From contig JAHBVO010000003.1 of assembly GCA_019637435.1 (NCBI GenBank), positions 372,001 to 436,000 of the forward strand: a DNA stretch of 64,000 bases, read 5' to 3'. Shown in pieces: positions 34,365 through 43,241 of this stretch. Source of the DNA: Candidatus Obscuribacterales bacterium. Lineage in GTDB: Bacteria > Cyanobacteriota > Vampirovibrionia > Obscuribacterales > Obscuribacteraceae. Below the pieces are notes generated by a model, which saw only the letters and a list, made by a program, of their open reading frames with translations, did not search any database and was not told where the DNA came from. Position numbers and translations under genes: made by a program. Every line of letters begins with the position of its first letter. Position 1 is the stretch's first letter.

Positions 34365-35360
34365 TCATGCCTGCGACGGTGTCGCTCCGGTTTCGCAGAT
34401 GGTATCGCTGGTGGTGTTGGTGCTGGAGGCTTCTTGTTGCAAGTCGTCCAGGAACCATTGCGCGTTCAACGCTGCCATGCAACCTGCGCCGGCTGCGGTA
34501 ATCGCTTGCCGGTAGCGATCGTCTTGAACATCGCCAGCCGCGAAAACGCCCGGGATGTTCGTTTTGGTTTCGAAGGTCTTGATATAACCTCGTGAGGTCA
34601 GTTCAAGTTGCCCCTGGAACAGTGACGTGTTCGGTTCATGACCGATGGCTACGAACAGTCCGGCAATCTCCAAATCAGTGTTTGTCAGCGTCTTCAAGTT
34701 TTTGACGCGGACCGCAGTGACACTGCCGGTGCCACCATCAAGGATGTCTTCGACGACCGAGTCGAGGACGAACTTGATTTTGGGGTTCGCCTGAGCCCGG
34801 CTAACCATGATGGACGACGCGCGAAAACTGTCGCGACGATGAATAAGAGTTACTGAGTTGGCGAAGCGGGTCAGAAAGATAGCCTCTTCGAAAGCCGCAT
34901 CACCACCGCCGACTACTGCGACGTCTTTTCCTCGAAAGAAGAACCCATCACAGGTTGCGCAGACGGATACGCCCCGGCCCATCAATGTGCGCTCGGCTGG
35001 GATTCCGATCTTGCGGGCGGCGGCGCCGGTTGTGATGATGAGCGCGTCGCAGAGAATCTCCTGTTCCTCAGTCACGATAGCGATCGGGCGCTGATTGAGA
35101 CGGACGGAAACGGCATTCTCCGAGACGAACGTGGTGCCGAAGCGAAGCGCTTGCTTGCGCATTTCGTCCATCAGCACTGGTCCTTGAACGCCCTCAGAGA
35201 AACCGGGAAAGTTCTCGACTTCTGAAGTCGACATAAGTTGGCCGCCGGAAGGAAGTCCTTCGATGACCACTGGATTGAGCTGACCGCGAGCCGCATAAAT
35301 AGCTGCGGTTAAGCCGGCAGGACCACCGCCGAGAATTGCGAGTTTGGTTTTCATGGACAT
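34365..35360 (-). CDS. trxB: Thioredoxin reductase
   Basis: 331 aa. FAD-binding LAILGGGPAGLTAAIYAAR at residues 6-24, redox-active CATCDG at about 140-145, NADPH-binding VVGGGDAAFEEA (about 155-166), HRRDSFRAS (NADPH phosphate contact), and FAAGDVQDDRYRQAI near 285-300. It reduces thioredoxin with NADPH in the cytoplasm. AGGA lies nine bases before the ATG. The C-terminal 15 residues are a short Ser/Thr-rich extension beyond the usual end. Codon use is ordinary. Confidence 0.94.
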   Translation of the reverse strand: MSMKTKLAILGGGPAGLTAAIYAARGQLNPVVIEGLPSGGQLMSTSEVENFPGFSEGVQGPVLMDEMRKQALRFGTTFVSENAVSVRLNQRPIAIVTEEQEILCDALIITTGAAARKIGIPAERTLMGRGVSVCATCDGFFFRGKDVAVVGGGDAAFEEAIFLTRFANSVTLIHRRDSFRASSIMVSRAQANPKIKFVLDSVVEDILDGGTGSVTAVRVKNLKTLTNTDLEIAGLFVAIGHEPNTSLFQGQLELTSRGYIKTFETKTNIPGVFAAGDVQDDRYRQAITAAGAGCMAALNAQWFLDDLQQEASSTNTTSDTICETGATPSQA

Positions 35361-36133
35361 AGGATTCGTCCTGGTAGAATCAGGTTTGGTTTGGCCATTC
35401 GTGCATCGTGCGCACAGAACCGAGAACGAGGTTTATCGTTCGTTTCGGCTTTGTTGTTTCGCAAGGCAGATGCAGCGTGGTTTTTGGTGTTGGCCTTGAG
35501 TTTGGAATGAAAGAGATGTAGTCAGACTAAACTACCGCTGTCAGCTGGGTGAAACCTAGAGGCGTGACAACTGCTCCGGAGTTGTTTTTAGTTCATCTCG
35601 TTGCGTGCATGCTCTTGTGAAATCGGTGGTGCGTCTGCTTGTTACCGGAGAGCCAGTCCTAGAGGGTGTTTCGCGGCGTGAAAAAAGCTAAAGGGAGAAT
35701 AAATTGTTGTGCGAGCTGAGCAAGTTCGCTTGCCGGTTGAGGCCCGCTATCGGAACTTCGCTAGCGCGATGACGAATAAACTCCTGTTTAAGAACTAAGG
35801 CTTATTTGATTGATGGAACCATGCGAGCTTTAGGTTTAGAAACTTACATCTCCAGCCAATAGCTCATGTTGCGCGTTCTTATTGCTGTTTCGTGCACATG
35901 AGGCGCGGATAAGGTTTTGATCTCAAACTGCGCACAAGCTATTTGAGTTTCGCTTCAGATGGCTTAGGGTCGAGTAGTCATCCCCTGTTTCCAGCTTTGC
36001 CTGACTCGCTCGCCGCAACTTTAGTCTAGTCATCGCAAATAGTCGCTAAGCTGGTAGCAATGCCGGATGAAGAAGTTCGTTCACACGCAGCATTAGCTGC
36101 GGCTCTCACCAATGTTTGAGCAAAGGAGATAAC
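35361..36133. other. Intergenic region between divergent trxB and M49-like peptidase
   Basis: About 770 bases without a gene. It should hold both promoters, but I cannot point to convincing boxes. AAAGGAG at 36122 is the ribosome site of the peptidase gene, and GCAGC/GCTGC forms a small stem near 36090. Confidence 0.45.
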
Positions 36134-37744
36134 ATGAGGCTTTCACTCGAGTCCCTCGGACAAATGAGAAGCCGATTCGCTTCGACCGTGATTGGCGCTG
36201 ACCTGTCGCGGCTTTCGGAGGGCAATCGTCTTGCCGTCGCCAAACTCATCGAGGCGGCGCGTCTCATGGACGCGGTCTGCGACGAGCAGTATTGGAGCGG
36301 TTCTCGCGCCATGCGCTCATCGCTCGAAGCTGACGCCAGTGAGCTGGGTCAGTCGCGTCTGCAGTTTTTCCGCCTGAATGGCGGTCCCTGGTCGGCTCTC
36401 GACCACTACACGCCTTTCGTGGAAGATGTCCCGGCGCGGCCGCCGCACGCCAACTTCTACCCGGAGGACATCACCACCGCGGAATTCGAAGCGTGGCTGA
36501 AGACGCTGGACGACGCCGAGCGCGCCAAGGCGACCGGTTTCTTCCACGTCATTCGGCGCGACGAGAAGGGCGGTCTGAAGACCGTTCCGTTCTCGGAGGA
36601 GTATCGCGAGTTTCTGGAACCGGCGGCACAGCTTCTTCGCGAGGCTGCCGACCTGACCGATTCCGAGAGTCTGGCGAATTTCCTGCGCCTGCGCGCCGAC
36701 GCTTTCCTCTCCAACGACTACGCTGCCAGCGACATCGCCTGGCTGCAGCTCGATTCGCCGATCGAGGTCTGCATTGGACCGTACGAGACCTATCTCGACG
36801 AGTTCCGTGGTGCCAAGGCGGCGTTCGAGGCGTACGTCGCGCTGCGCGATGACGAGAAGACCGACCTGCTCGCCAAGTTCAGCCGCTACATGCAGTTTAT
36901 CGAAGACCGGCTGCCCATGCACAAGCGCTACCGGAATCCGAATGTGGCTTCCGCTGCGCCGATTCGCGTGGTCAATCTGCTTCTCGGTACCGGCAACGCC
37001 AATCACGGTGTGCAGACGGCTGCGTTCAACCTGCCCAACGACGACGCCATCGTCGCCGTGCATGGTACGAAGCAGACGATGCTGCGCAATGTGCAGGAGG
37101 CGAAGTTCGCGCAGGTGCTGACCCCGATCGGCACGGAGCTTCTGCATCCGAGCCATCAGGCGAATCTGTCGTTCGACGCGTTCTTCACCTTCATCCTCAT
37201 GCACGAGCTGTGCCACGGTCTCGGCCCGCACGGCATCACCGTGAAGGGACGGAAAACCGCTGTGCGGCTCGAACTCAAGGAGACGTATTCCGCGATCGAG
37301 GAGGCGAAGGCGGACGTGTGCGGGCTGCTCGCGCTGCAGATGCTCATCGACGAAGGCGTCGTGGAGCCGAAGTTGGCGGACGAGATGTATCACACGTTCG
37401 TCGCCGGCATTTTCCGTTCGATTCGCTTCGGCATCGGCGAGGCGCATGGCGCGAGCAATGTCATGCAGTTCAACTGGCTGCGTGACGCTCGTGCTGTCAC
37501 CTTTGACACCAAGACGCAGACCTTCAAGGTCAACGTCAAGCGGGTCAAGGCGGCGCTCAAGGAATTCGCTGCCGTCATTCTGCGCATCGAAGCGCGTGGC
37601 GACTACAAGGGCGCGAAGGCTCTGCTGAAGCGCTACGCCGTCATGCGTCCCGCGACCAAGCGCGCTCTCGATCGGCTGGCTCACGTGCCGGTCGACATCG
37701 AGCCCGCGTACACCACGGCGGAAGAACTGACCGCCGCGAAGTAG
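36134..37744 (+). CDS. Peptidase family M49 (dipeptidyl-peptidase III)-like metallopeptidase
   Basis: 536 aa from the ATG at 36134 (AAAGGAG upstream). The zinc motif reads MHELCHGLGPH (about residue 360-370) and the second motif IEEAKADVCG (about 393-402), matching the order in M49 enzymes, where HExxGH and EEx(R/K)A(E/D) bind zinc. Here the first motif is a pentapeptide HExxH rather than the DPP III hexapeptide. The N-terminal half includes EDVPARPPHANFYPEDITT typical of the bacterial group. Probably a cytoplasmic oligopeptidase. C/G-ending codons, with a 455-codon antisense frame judged meaningless. Confidence 0.78.
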   Translation: MRLSLESLGQMRSRFASTVIGADLSRLSEGNRLAVAKLIEAARLMDAVCDEQYWSGSRAMRSSLEADASELGQSRLQFFRLNGGPWSALDHYTPFVEDVPARPPHANFYPEDITTAEFEAWLKTLDDAERAKATGFFHVIRRDEKGGLKTVPFSEEYREFLEPAAQLLREAADLTDSESLANFLRLRADAFLSNDYAASDIAWLQLDSPIEVCIGPYETYLDEFRGAKAAFEAYVALRDDEKTDLLAKFSRYMQFIEDRLPMHKRYRNPNVASAAPIRVVNLLLGTGNANHGVQTAAFNLPNDDAIVAVHGTKQTMLRNVQEAKFAQVLTPIGTELLHPSHQANLSFDAFFTFILMHELCHGLGPHGITVKGRKTAVRLELKETYSAIEEAKADVCGLLALQMLIDEGVVEPKLADEMYHTFVAGIFRSIRFGIGEAHGASNVMQFNWLRDARAVTFDTKTQTFKVNVKRVKAALKEFAAVILRIEARGDYKGAKALLKRYAVMRPATKRALDRLAHVPVDIEPAYTTAEELTAAK

Positions 37745-37822
37745 CGCTGGGCGAATAGCCTCGGCGAAGTAGAGTTGCTCCTTGCGGAGACCTCTACAGG
37801 TCTGAACTAGCTCTTCGCAATG

Positions 37823-37863
37823 CTCGGCGCGATGGCACCAGAAATGGTGTCATCGCTGCCGAG
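37823..37863 (+). terminator. Terminator hairpin after the M49-like gene
   Basis: A three-step stem, CTCGGC/GCCGAG, GATG/CATC and CACCA/TGGTG, around a GAAA loop. It is followed 14 bases later by CTACTATC of the repeat element. Confidence 0.6.
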
Positions 37864-37877
37864 TCTTCAGAAGGGAC

Positions 37878-38170
37878 CTACTATCGAAGATAGGAAAAGT
37901 GAATTTTGCAGATGCCGCAACAACGTTAGTCTTAATCAGTTGAGAGAAGGTCTTCGCCTGAAAAAGGAGTCTGCTGTCTACGTGTGATAGACGGATTTCG
38001 CGAATTTCGGCAATGGCTCGTAGCCAAATACAAGTTTTGAAGCGCACTAAGCTCGGGAGTGATCCTGTAAAAGCTTGCCGATGCTTGATTTGCTCGATTT
38101 TGTAGATACGCTGGAATGTAGTAGGGAAAATTTGTTTGCTCGATTTTGCGGATACGCTGGAATATAGTAG
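37878..38170. repeat. CTACTATA-bounded repeat element with duplicated right end
   Basis: Left end CTACTATC at 37878. The nested palindrome at about 37974-38024 contains CTGTCTACG, then ATAGACGG, a TTTCGCGAATTTCG core, then CTCGTAGCC. The right end is duplicated: two 46-bp tandem copies each contain GATACGCTGGAA followed by TGTAGTAG (38117-38124) or TATAGTAG (38163-38170). It sits between convergent C/G-rich genes, each with its own terminator hairpin. Confidence 0.65.
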
Positions 38171-38187
38171 GGAAAATTTGGGAAAGT

Positions 38188-38232
38188 GATGGGTGGTGCG
38201 AGCCAGCTGGAGAGCCGGTCACACCACCCATC
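38188..38232 (-). terminator. Terminator hairpin after the 81-aa protein gene
   Basis: Perfect 11-base outer stem GATGGGTGGTG/CACCACCCATC with additional inner pairing. It lies 19 bases beyond the stop at 38252 and directly before TATAGTAG at 38163 in gene orientation. Confidence 0.62.
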
Positions 38233-38251
38233 TAGTCCCTACTCAGGACTC

Positions 38252-38497
38252 CTACTTGCGCATATCCCGCACGTCCGGGTCGTGGAGAAACTGCTTGCCG
38301 TCCTTGTCGAACGACCACCGGTTGCTGACCGCGCGGATAGTGGTGATGACGGAAGTGTCGTCCTCACCCTGCATCACCAAGCCGAGCTGCTGACGAACCG
38401 TGCGACGATAGCAACGGTTGGCGAGCCGCTTGTCCTGCTTCTCGGACACGGCAGTGGTGTAGCCGCAGATAGGAGTCTTCTTGCGAGAATTGCTCAT
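38252..38497 (-). CDS. Small basic hypothetical protein, 81 aa
   Basis: Starts MSNSRKKTPICGYTTAVSEK and is rich in Arg/Lys (KRLANRCYRRTVRQQLG) in the first half; the second half ends with DKDGKQFLHDPDVRDMRK. Strong ribosome site AAAGAGG. No signal or membrane segment. I have the impression of a widespread small uncharacterised protein with the K-R-x-A-N-R pattern, but I cannot assign a function. It follows the APC permease on the same strand, separated by a hairpin. Confidence 0.65.
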   Translation of the reverse strand: MSNSRKKTPICGYTTAVSEKQDKRLANRCYRRTVRQQLGLVMQGEDDTSVITTIRAVSNRWSFDKDGKQFLHDPDVRDMRK

Positions 38498-38527
38498 TCG
38501 TTCTTTACCTCTTTGATTTTGATTGCC

Positions 38528-38552
38528 GGAAATCGGTCAGCAACCGATTTCC
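38528..38552. terminator. Hairpin between permease and 81-aa gene
   Basis: GGAAATCGGT and ACCGATTTCC form a perfect 10-base stem with a 5-base loop. It lies in the gap between the permease stop (38664) and the start of the small gene (38497). There is no T run, so it may be a processing or stabilising element rather than a terminator. Confidence 0.5.
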
Positions 38553-38663
38553 GCAATAAGCAGGGACAGTGCCGCCCTCAAGCGGTTTTGCGCGGGAAGA
38601 ACGGCAAGCGTTCAACCGCGAGAACCGCCAGTGGTGGCACCGCGAATCGCAGAATTGCGATTC

Positions 38664-40316
38664 TTACTTGGTCTCGTCTTTCTTGTTCGCGTTCTGGAAG
38701 CGCGCCAGAGAGCGGTGGCGCGAGTAGAACACGAAGAGCAGCGTTACCGCGCTCCAGACGACTGCCAGGCGCGCGAAGGCTTCCCAGGGCAGCTCAATCA
38801 TGAGCCGTCCGGAACCGAGGACGCCGAGCGCAGCGACGACGATCCAGAAGATGCCGCTTCGAAATTCGACGCGGTTTTTCCAGTTGGTTTCACGCACGGT
38901 TTTGACCAGGACCGTGAGTGAGATGGTGATGAACGCGGTCATCGTTCCGATGTTCGTCAGATGCATGAGTTCGCCGACCGCGAGCAGTCCGGTAAGCAGG
39001 GCAACGCCGCCGCCGACCATGAGCGTCGCGAGCACGGGGACCTGGCGCTTTTCGCTGACCTTCTCGAATGCCTCGGGAAGGAGCTTGTGCTGCGCCATGT
39101 TGTACACAAGACGAGTAGTGGAATAGGCGCTGGCGAGCAGCACCGAGATGAGCGCGACGGTTGAGCCGAGCGCGACCCAGACGACCGCCGATTTGTAGCC
39201 CAGGATTTCGAGCGCCTGAGCCATGGGAGCAGCCTCCTCATGCCCTCCTACACCGATCTGCGTGTACGGCACGGCAGCGCTGAGGAAGTATGCCGCCACG
39301 ATGTACATGACGGTTACTGCGACGAGTCCGATGAGCATGCCGACGGGCACATTGCGGCGCGCGTTCTTGGTTTCGCCTGCGGTCATGGTCGCGAGATCAA
39401 GGCCGACAAATGCGAAGAATGCGATCGAAGCACCGGCGAGTGAGCCGGGAAGATGTGCGGGAACGGGCAACGCAAGGTTCGCGGGGTCGTAGTGCTGGGC
39501 GAGCAGGAAGACGATGAACGTGATCACGATCAACTTCGTGATTGTGAAAACGTTCGTGAGGAAAGCCGTTTCCTTAATGCCGCGCATGAGGATGACGGTG
39601 ATGAGACCGACAACGCCCATGGACAGAAGGTTGATGGACGGCAGTGCGGCCGCAAAACCGATTACGGAAATCAAACCGAAAACGCCGGCCGCACCACCCG
39701 CGGTTAGGCTAGCGAAGGCAAAGCGCCTCTTCTGCGGTTCGAAAGACGTGCGGGTTCTCAGACCGAAGCGGATGAGAAGAGTACTGGCGATACCACCGAC
39801 GATGGCAAGACCCAGTTGACCCCACTGAACTACTTCGGGCGTTTTCGTAATCACATCGGGCAGATGAAGACCGAACGCGATGCGCAGGATCATCTTGATG
39901 TGGTCCGCCTGCGACACAGCTACAGCAGCTGTGCCGCCGAGGCACTCGAGCATGACGTCGAAGAACATGAGGAATCCGACGAACTGTCCGAGAACAAGAC
40001 ATGCATAGCTGCCGGTCGAGCCGCTGCGCGACGTGATGCTCGCCATCTTTGCGAGACAGAGAGCCGCCGGTGCACAGATGAGCCCCGCCCAGAGAAAGGA
40101 CACCCAGCCAAATGGACCGGCGTAGTCGCGGGCGATGATACCAGGGGTGGTGAGAATTCCGGCGCCGACTGCCTGCGTGATCGTGAAGAGAACCACCGAA
40201 ATGAGACCGAGCTGACGGTTGAGTTTGTCCTGCCCGTGAGCCTCTTCGATGTTTATGGTGAGCTTGGCGTCGTGTTTGACACCCGCCAACCATTGCCGAA
40301 CGGATGATAGATTCAT
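38664..40316 (-). CDS. APC-superfamily amino acid permease (first copy)
   Basis: 550 aa from the ATG at 40316 (GGAGA upstream). About twelve membrane segments. Typical APC helix I is IRx-like: ITQAVGAGILTTPGIIARDY (about residues 45-64), and the helix VI region carries GASIAFFAFVGLDLATMTAG (about 255-275). It should import or exchange an amino acid. It is clearly paralogous to the permease at 41469: both share the N-terminal INIEEAHG/VDATQKIDIEEAHG-like cytosolic stretch and the same loop order. Substrate unknown. Codon use is intermediate. Confidence 0.85.
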   Translation of the reverse strand: MNLSSVRQWLAGVKHDAKLTINIEEAHGQDKLNRQLGLISVVLFTITQAVGAGILTTPGIIARDYAGPFGWVSFLWAGLICAPAALCLAKMASITSRSGSTGSYACLVLGQFVGFLMFFDVMLECLGGTAAVAVSQADHIKMILRIAFGLHLPDVITKTPEVVQWGQLGLAIVGGIASTLLIRFGLRTRTSFEPQKRRFAFASLTAGGAAGVFGLISVIGFAAALPSINLLSMGVVGLITVILMRGIKETAFLTNVFTITKLIVITFIVFLLAQHYDPANLALPVPAHLPGSLAGASIAFFAFVGLDLATMTAGETKNARRNVPVGMLIGLVAVTVMYIVAAYFLSAAVPYTQIGVGGHEEAAPMAQALEILGYKSAVVWVALGSTVALISVLLASAYSTTRLVYNMAQHKLLPEAFEKVSEKRQVPVLATLMVGGGVALLTGLLAVGELMHLTNIGTMTAFITISLTVLVKTVRETNWKNRVEFRSGIFWIVVAALGVLGSGRLMIELPWEAFARLAVVWSAVTLLFVFYSRHRSLARFQNANKKDETK

Positions 40317-40905
40317 CTTCGTTGTCTCCAAGGTTTATTCTCCAGTCGAGTTCGATTGCTCGACTGGTCCCCAATCGCTTCGCGATGGAGAAGATTAAGA
40401 GCCGCGGCGAACTTCGGGTTTGAAGCCGTTGAGCGCGAGCGGATTAAGCGAGGAGTTAACTTTCCACTGAATGGAATGAAGCACTGATATTTCGTTGTGA
40501 CAGAGACAAATTTTTCGCGAACGAAACACCTTGTGCGAGGAAAACAGCAGACGCGTAAAACTAGGAAAGAGATCCACTTTGAATCAAGAAATGTTCTTTG
40601 GATATTTCTTGGTTTTTATTCAGCTAAGGTGGACTTGGCGGAAAGATCTTGGTTCGTGAGAATCTGCAAGGGTGAACAGTGGGCTTGTCAGAGCTTGCTG
40701 GCTTGGGGTTTGACCAGCCGAGGAGGACTGGCCGGCTGGATGACAAGTGGTAGCGCTAGTCTAGCGGAAGGCGAGTTTAGCGGCGCTTGTGTCTGCTTGC
40801 GAGCTGCTGTTTCGGAGTTACTGGTGAGACGGCAGGGCTGCGTGATGCGGCGTGGGCGGGAGTATGAACAGTTCAACTATCGAAGACAGTAAAAGTGCTA
40901 TGAGG

Positions 40906-40943
40906 CAAGAACACCGGAAACCCTATGGTTCCCGGCGTTCTTG
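40906..40943. repeat. 17-bp-arm hairpin before the 73-bp tandem array
   Basis: Arms 40906-40922 and 40927-40943 (CAAGAAC... and its complement) match 15 of 17 around a 4-base loop. Just upstream, CTATCGAAGACAGTAAAAG at about 40877 resembles the left end of the element at 37878 (CTATCGAAGATAGGAAAAG), suggesting a related left boundary. Confidence 0.55.
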
Positions 40944-40970
40944 TTCAGCCCGTACTGACACCGCCTCGTT

Positions 40971-41408
40971 CAAGCTAGATCGGGTCTGTCAATGAGACAG
41001 CGACGGAATTCGCTAAATTCGTCGCTCCCGGATTGACAGGGCGCAAGCTAGACCGGGTCTGTCAATGAGACAGCGACGGAATTCGCTAAATTCGTCGCTC
41101 CCGGATTGACAGGGCGCAAGCTAGACTGGGTCTGTCAATGAGACAGCGACGGAATTTGCTAAATCCGTCGCTCTGGGATTGACAGGGCGCAAGCTAGACT
41201 GGGTCTGTCAATGAGACAGCGACGGAATTTGCTAAATCCGTCGCTCTGGGATTGACAGGGCGCAAGCTAGACTGGGTCTGTCAATGAGACAGCGACGGAA
41301 TTTGCTAAATCCGTCGCTCCAGGATTGACAGGGCGCAAGCTAGACTGGGTCTGTCAATGAGACAGCGACGGAATTCGCTAAATTCGTCGCTCTGGGATTG
41401 ACAGGGCG
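40971..41408. repeat. Six tandem 73-bp copies of a nested palindrome
   Basis: Copies start at 40971, 41044, 41117, 41190, 41263 and 41336, exactly 73 bases apart. Each contains CTGTCAAT, GACAG five bases after CTGTC, AGCGACGGA, a short AT-rich loop, TC/TTCGTCGCT and ATTGACAG. Two stems can nest: CTGTCAAT/ATTGACAG outside and AGCGACGGA/TCCGTCGCT inside; alternatively CTGTC pairs with the near GACAG. Copies 1, 2 and 6 carry a G-T wobble where copies 3-5 carry G-C, so variation keeps pairing. It lies beyond the 3' end of the second APC permease. Confidence 0.85.
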
Positions 41409-41468
41409 AAGTTTTGGACCGGTCTAGCTCGCAGTGGTCGGGCGGGTCAGAGCTCTGCTTGGGCTAGT

Positions 41469-43241
41469 TCACTGCTCGGGCTGTTCCGGCTTGGGCTGTT
41501 CCTGCGTGTGCTGTTCCTGCGTGTGCTGTTCCTGCGTGGATTGTTCCTGCTTGGGCTGTTCCTCCTTGTGCAGTTGGCGGCGGGCAAGGCTGTGGTGCCG
41601 CGAGTAGGTAACGAAGAGAACGACGACGGCGGACCAGACGGCGACGAGCCGTGCGAATGACTCCCAGGGGAGTTCCATCATCAGGCGCGCCGGTCCGAGG
41701 ATGCCGAGCGCCGCTACGACCACCCAGAACATGCCTTTCAGTGCGTTTTGGCGCGTCTTCCAATCGGTTTCCTTAACGGTCAAGACGAGCACCGTCAGGG
41801 AGATGGTGATAAACGCGGTCATGGTGCCGATGTTCGTCAGGTGCATCAACTCGCCCACCGCCATCAAACCGGTGAGCAGCGAGATGAAACCGCCCACGAC
41901 CAACGTCGCGAGAACTGGCACCTGGCGTTTGCTCGACACTTGCTCGAACGCGCTCGGCATGAGCCCGTGTTGCGCCATGTTGAACAGCAGTCGGGTAGTC
42001 GCGTAGGCACTCGCCAGCACCACGGAAACGAGCGCCACTGTCGACCCCAGCGCAACCCAGATAGCCGCCGATTTGTAGCCCAACAGCTCCAGTCCTTGAA
42101 CCATGGGTGCCGCCTCGCCCCCGTGACCGTGCGCTGCGATCTTGGTGAACGGTACAGCGCCCGCGTAAGCGAAGGCTGCGATGAAGTACAGCGCCGTGAC
42201 GCAGACGAGCCCGATCAGCATGCCGAGCGGGACGTTGCGTTTTGCGTTCTTCACTTCACCTGCCGTTGTGGTTGCCAGGTCGAGTCCGACGAAGGCGAAG
42301 AACGCCACGGACGCGCCGGCAAGCGAACCCGGCAGGTTGTCCGGAACGGGAATCGCCAGGTTCGCCCAGTCGAAGTGACGAGCGAAGAAGACGATGATTA
42401 CTGCCAGAACGCACAGCTTCGTGATGGTGAAGATGTTCGTCAGAATGGCTGTTTCCTTCACGCCACGAAGCAGAACGCCGGTGATGACCAGCACCACGCC
42501 CATTGAGAGCAGGTTGATGGATGGCAGATCGTCGGCGAACTTGAGCGCGAACAGGAAGCAAGTCACGCTCGTGAAGAGCACGAGAGATAGTGAGAGCATC
42601 GGCACGAGGCGAGCCTGAAAGTTGCGGGCCGGTAAGTGGTGGACTTCCTTCAGTCGCCTCGAACCGTACGACCAGAAGAACCAGGTTGCGATGCCGGATG
42701 CCAGCGCGCAACCAAGTGCTTTCCAGTTCACCACCTCTGGTGTCGTGGTGAGGAATTCGTTGAGCTTCCAGTTCTGTCCGAACCATTCCTCGCCGACGAG
42801 CCGGATGATCAGCTTGATGTGGTCCGCCTGGGAAACCGCCACGGCAGCGGTTCCACCGATGCATTCCATCATCACGTCGACGAACATCAGGAGTCCGGGC
42901 AGTTGTCCGAGTACGAGGCACGCGTAGCTGCCGGTGCTTCCGCTCTTCGCCGTTCTGCTTGCCATGAATGCGAGGCACAGAGCCGGGCACAGGCAAATCA
43001 TGCCGGCTTGGACGAAGCTGAGCCAGGCGTTGGGTCCGGCGTAATCTCGCGCGATGATACCGGGGGTGGTGAGAATTCCGGAACCAACCGCCGAGGTGAT
43101 GGTAAACAGGATCACCGAGAAGAGACCCATCTGGCGCAGGAGCTTGTCGCCGGCTGCGCCATGGGCTTCCTCGATGTCGATTTTCTGAGTGGCGTCGTGA
43201 ACCACGCCGCCCAGCCAGTTGCGGATGTTTGAAAAACCCAT
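41469..43241 (-). CDS. APC-superfamily amino acid permease (second copy)
   Basis: 590 aa, ATG at 43241 with AGGAA upstream. About twelve membrane segments. TSAVGSGILTTPGIIARDYA (about residues 50-69) and SVAFFAFVGLDLATTTAGEV (about 290) mark the APC fold. It is a close paralogue of the permease at 38664, with an extra loop of about 25 residues between helices 4 and 5 (NWKLNEFLTTTPEVVNWKA). The C-terminal 40 residues are a Gln/Glu/Pro repeat tail (TQEQHTQEQ units), cytoplasmic and probably disordered. Strong C/G-ending codon preference. Confidence 0.86.
   Translation of the reverse strand: MGFSNIRNWLGGVVHDATQKIDIEEAHGAAGDKLLRQMGLFSVILFTITSAVGSGILTTPGIIARDYAGPNAWLSFVQAGMICLCPALCLAFMASRTAKSGSTGSYACLVLGQLPGLLMFVDVMMECIGGTAAVAVSQADHIKLIIRLVGEEWFGQNWKLNEFLTTTPEVVNWKALGCALASGIATWFFWSYGSRRLKEVHHLPARNFQARLVPMLSLSLVLFTSVTCFLFALKFADDLPSINLLSMGVVLVITGVLLRGVKETAILTNIFTITKLCVLAVIIVFFARHFDWANLAIPVPDNLPGSLAGASVAFFAFVGLDLATTTAGEVKNAKRNVPLGMLIGLVCVTALYFIAAFAYAGAVPFTKIAAHGHGGEAAPMVQGLELLGYKSAAIWVALGSTVALVSVVLASAYATTRLLFNMAQHGLMPSAFEQVSSKRQVPVLATLVVGGFISLLTGLMAVGELMHLTNIGTMTAFITISLTVLVLTVKETDWKTRQNALKGMFWVVVAALGILGPARLMMELPWESFARLVAVWSAVVVLFVTYSRHHSLARRQLHKEEQPKQEQSTQEQHTQEQHTQEQPKPEQPEQ

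Noticed and set aside
36317..37684. 455-codon frame antisense to the M49-like gene
   Set aside because: Same cause; the sense strand has the zinc motifs and the ribosome site.
15352..38170. Integron attC cassette sites for the hairpin plus CTACTATA ends
   Set aside because: No GTTRRRY/RYYYAAC core pairs and no integrase; spacing and orientation do not fit cassettes.
40971..41408. CRISPR array
   Set aside because: The 73-bp units are repeated in full with no unique spacers, and no cas genes are nearby.
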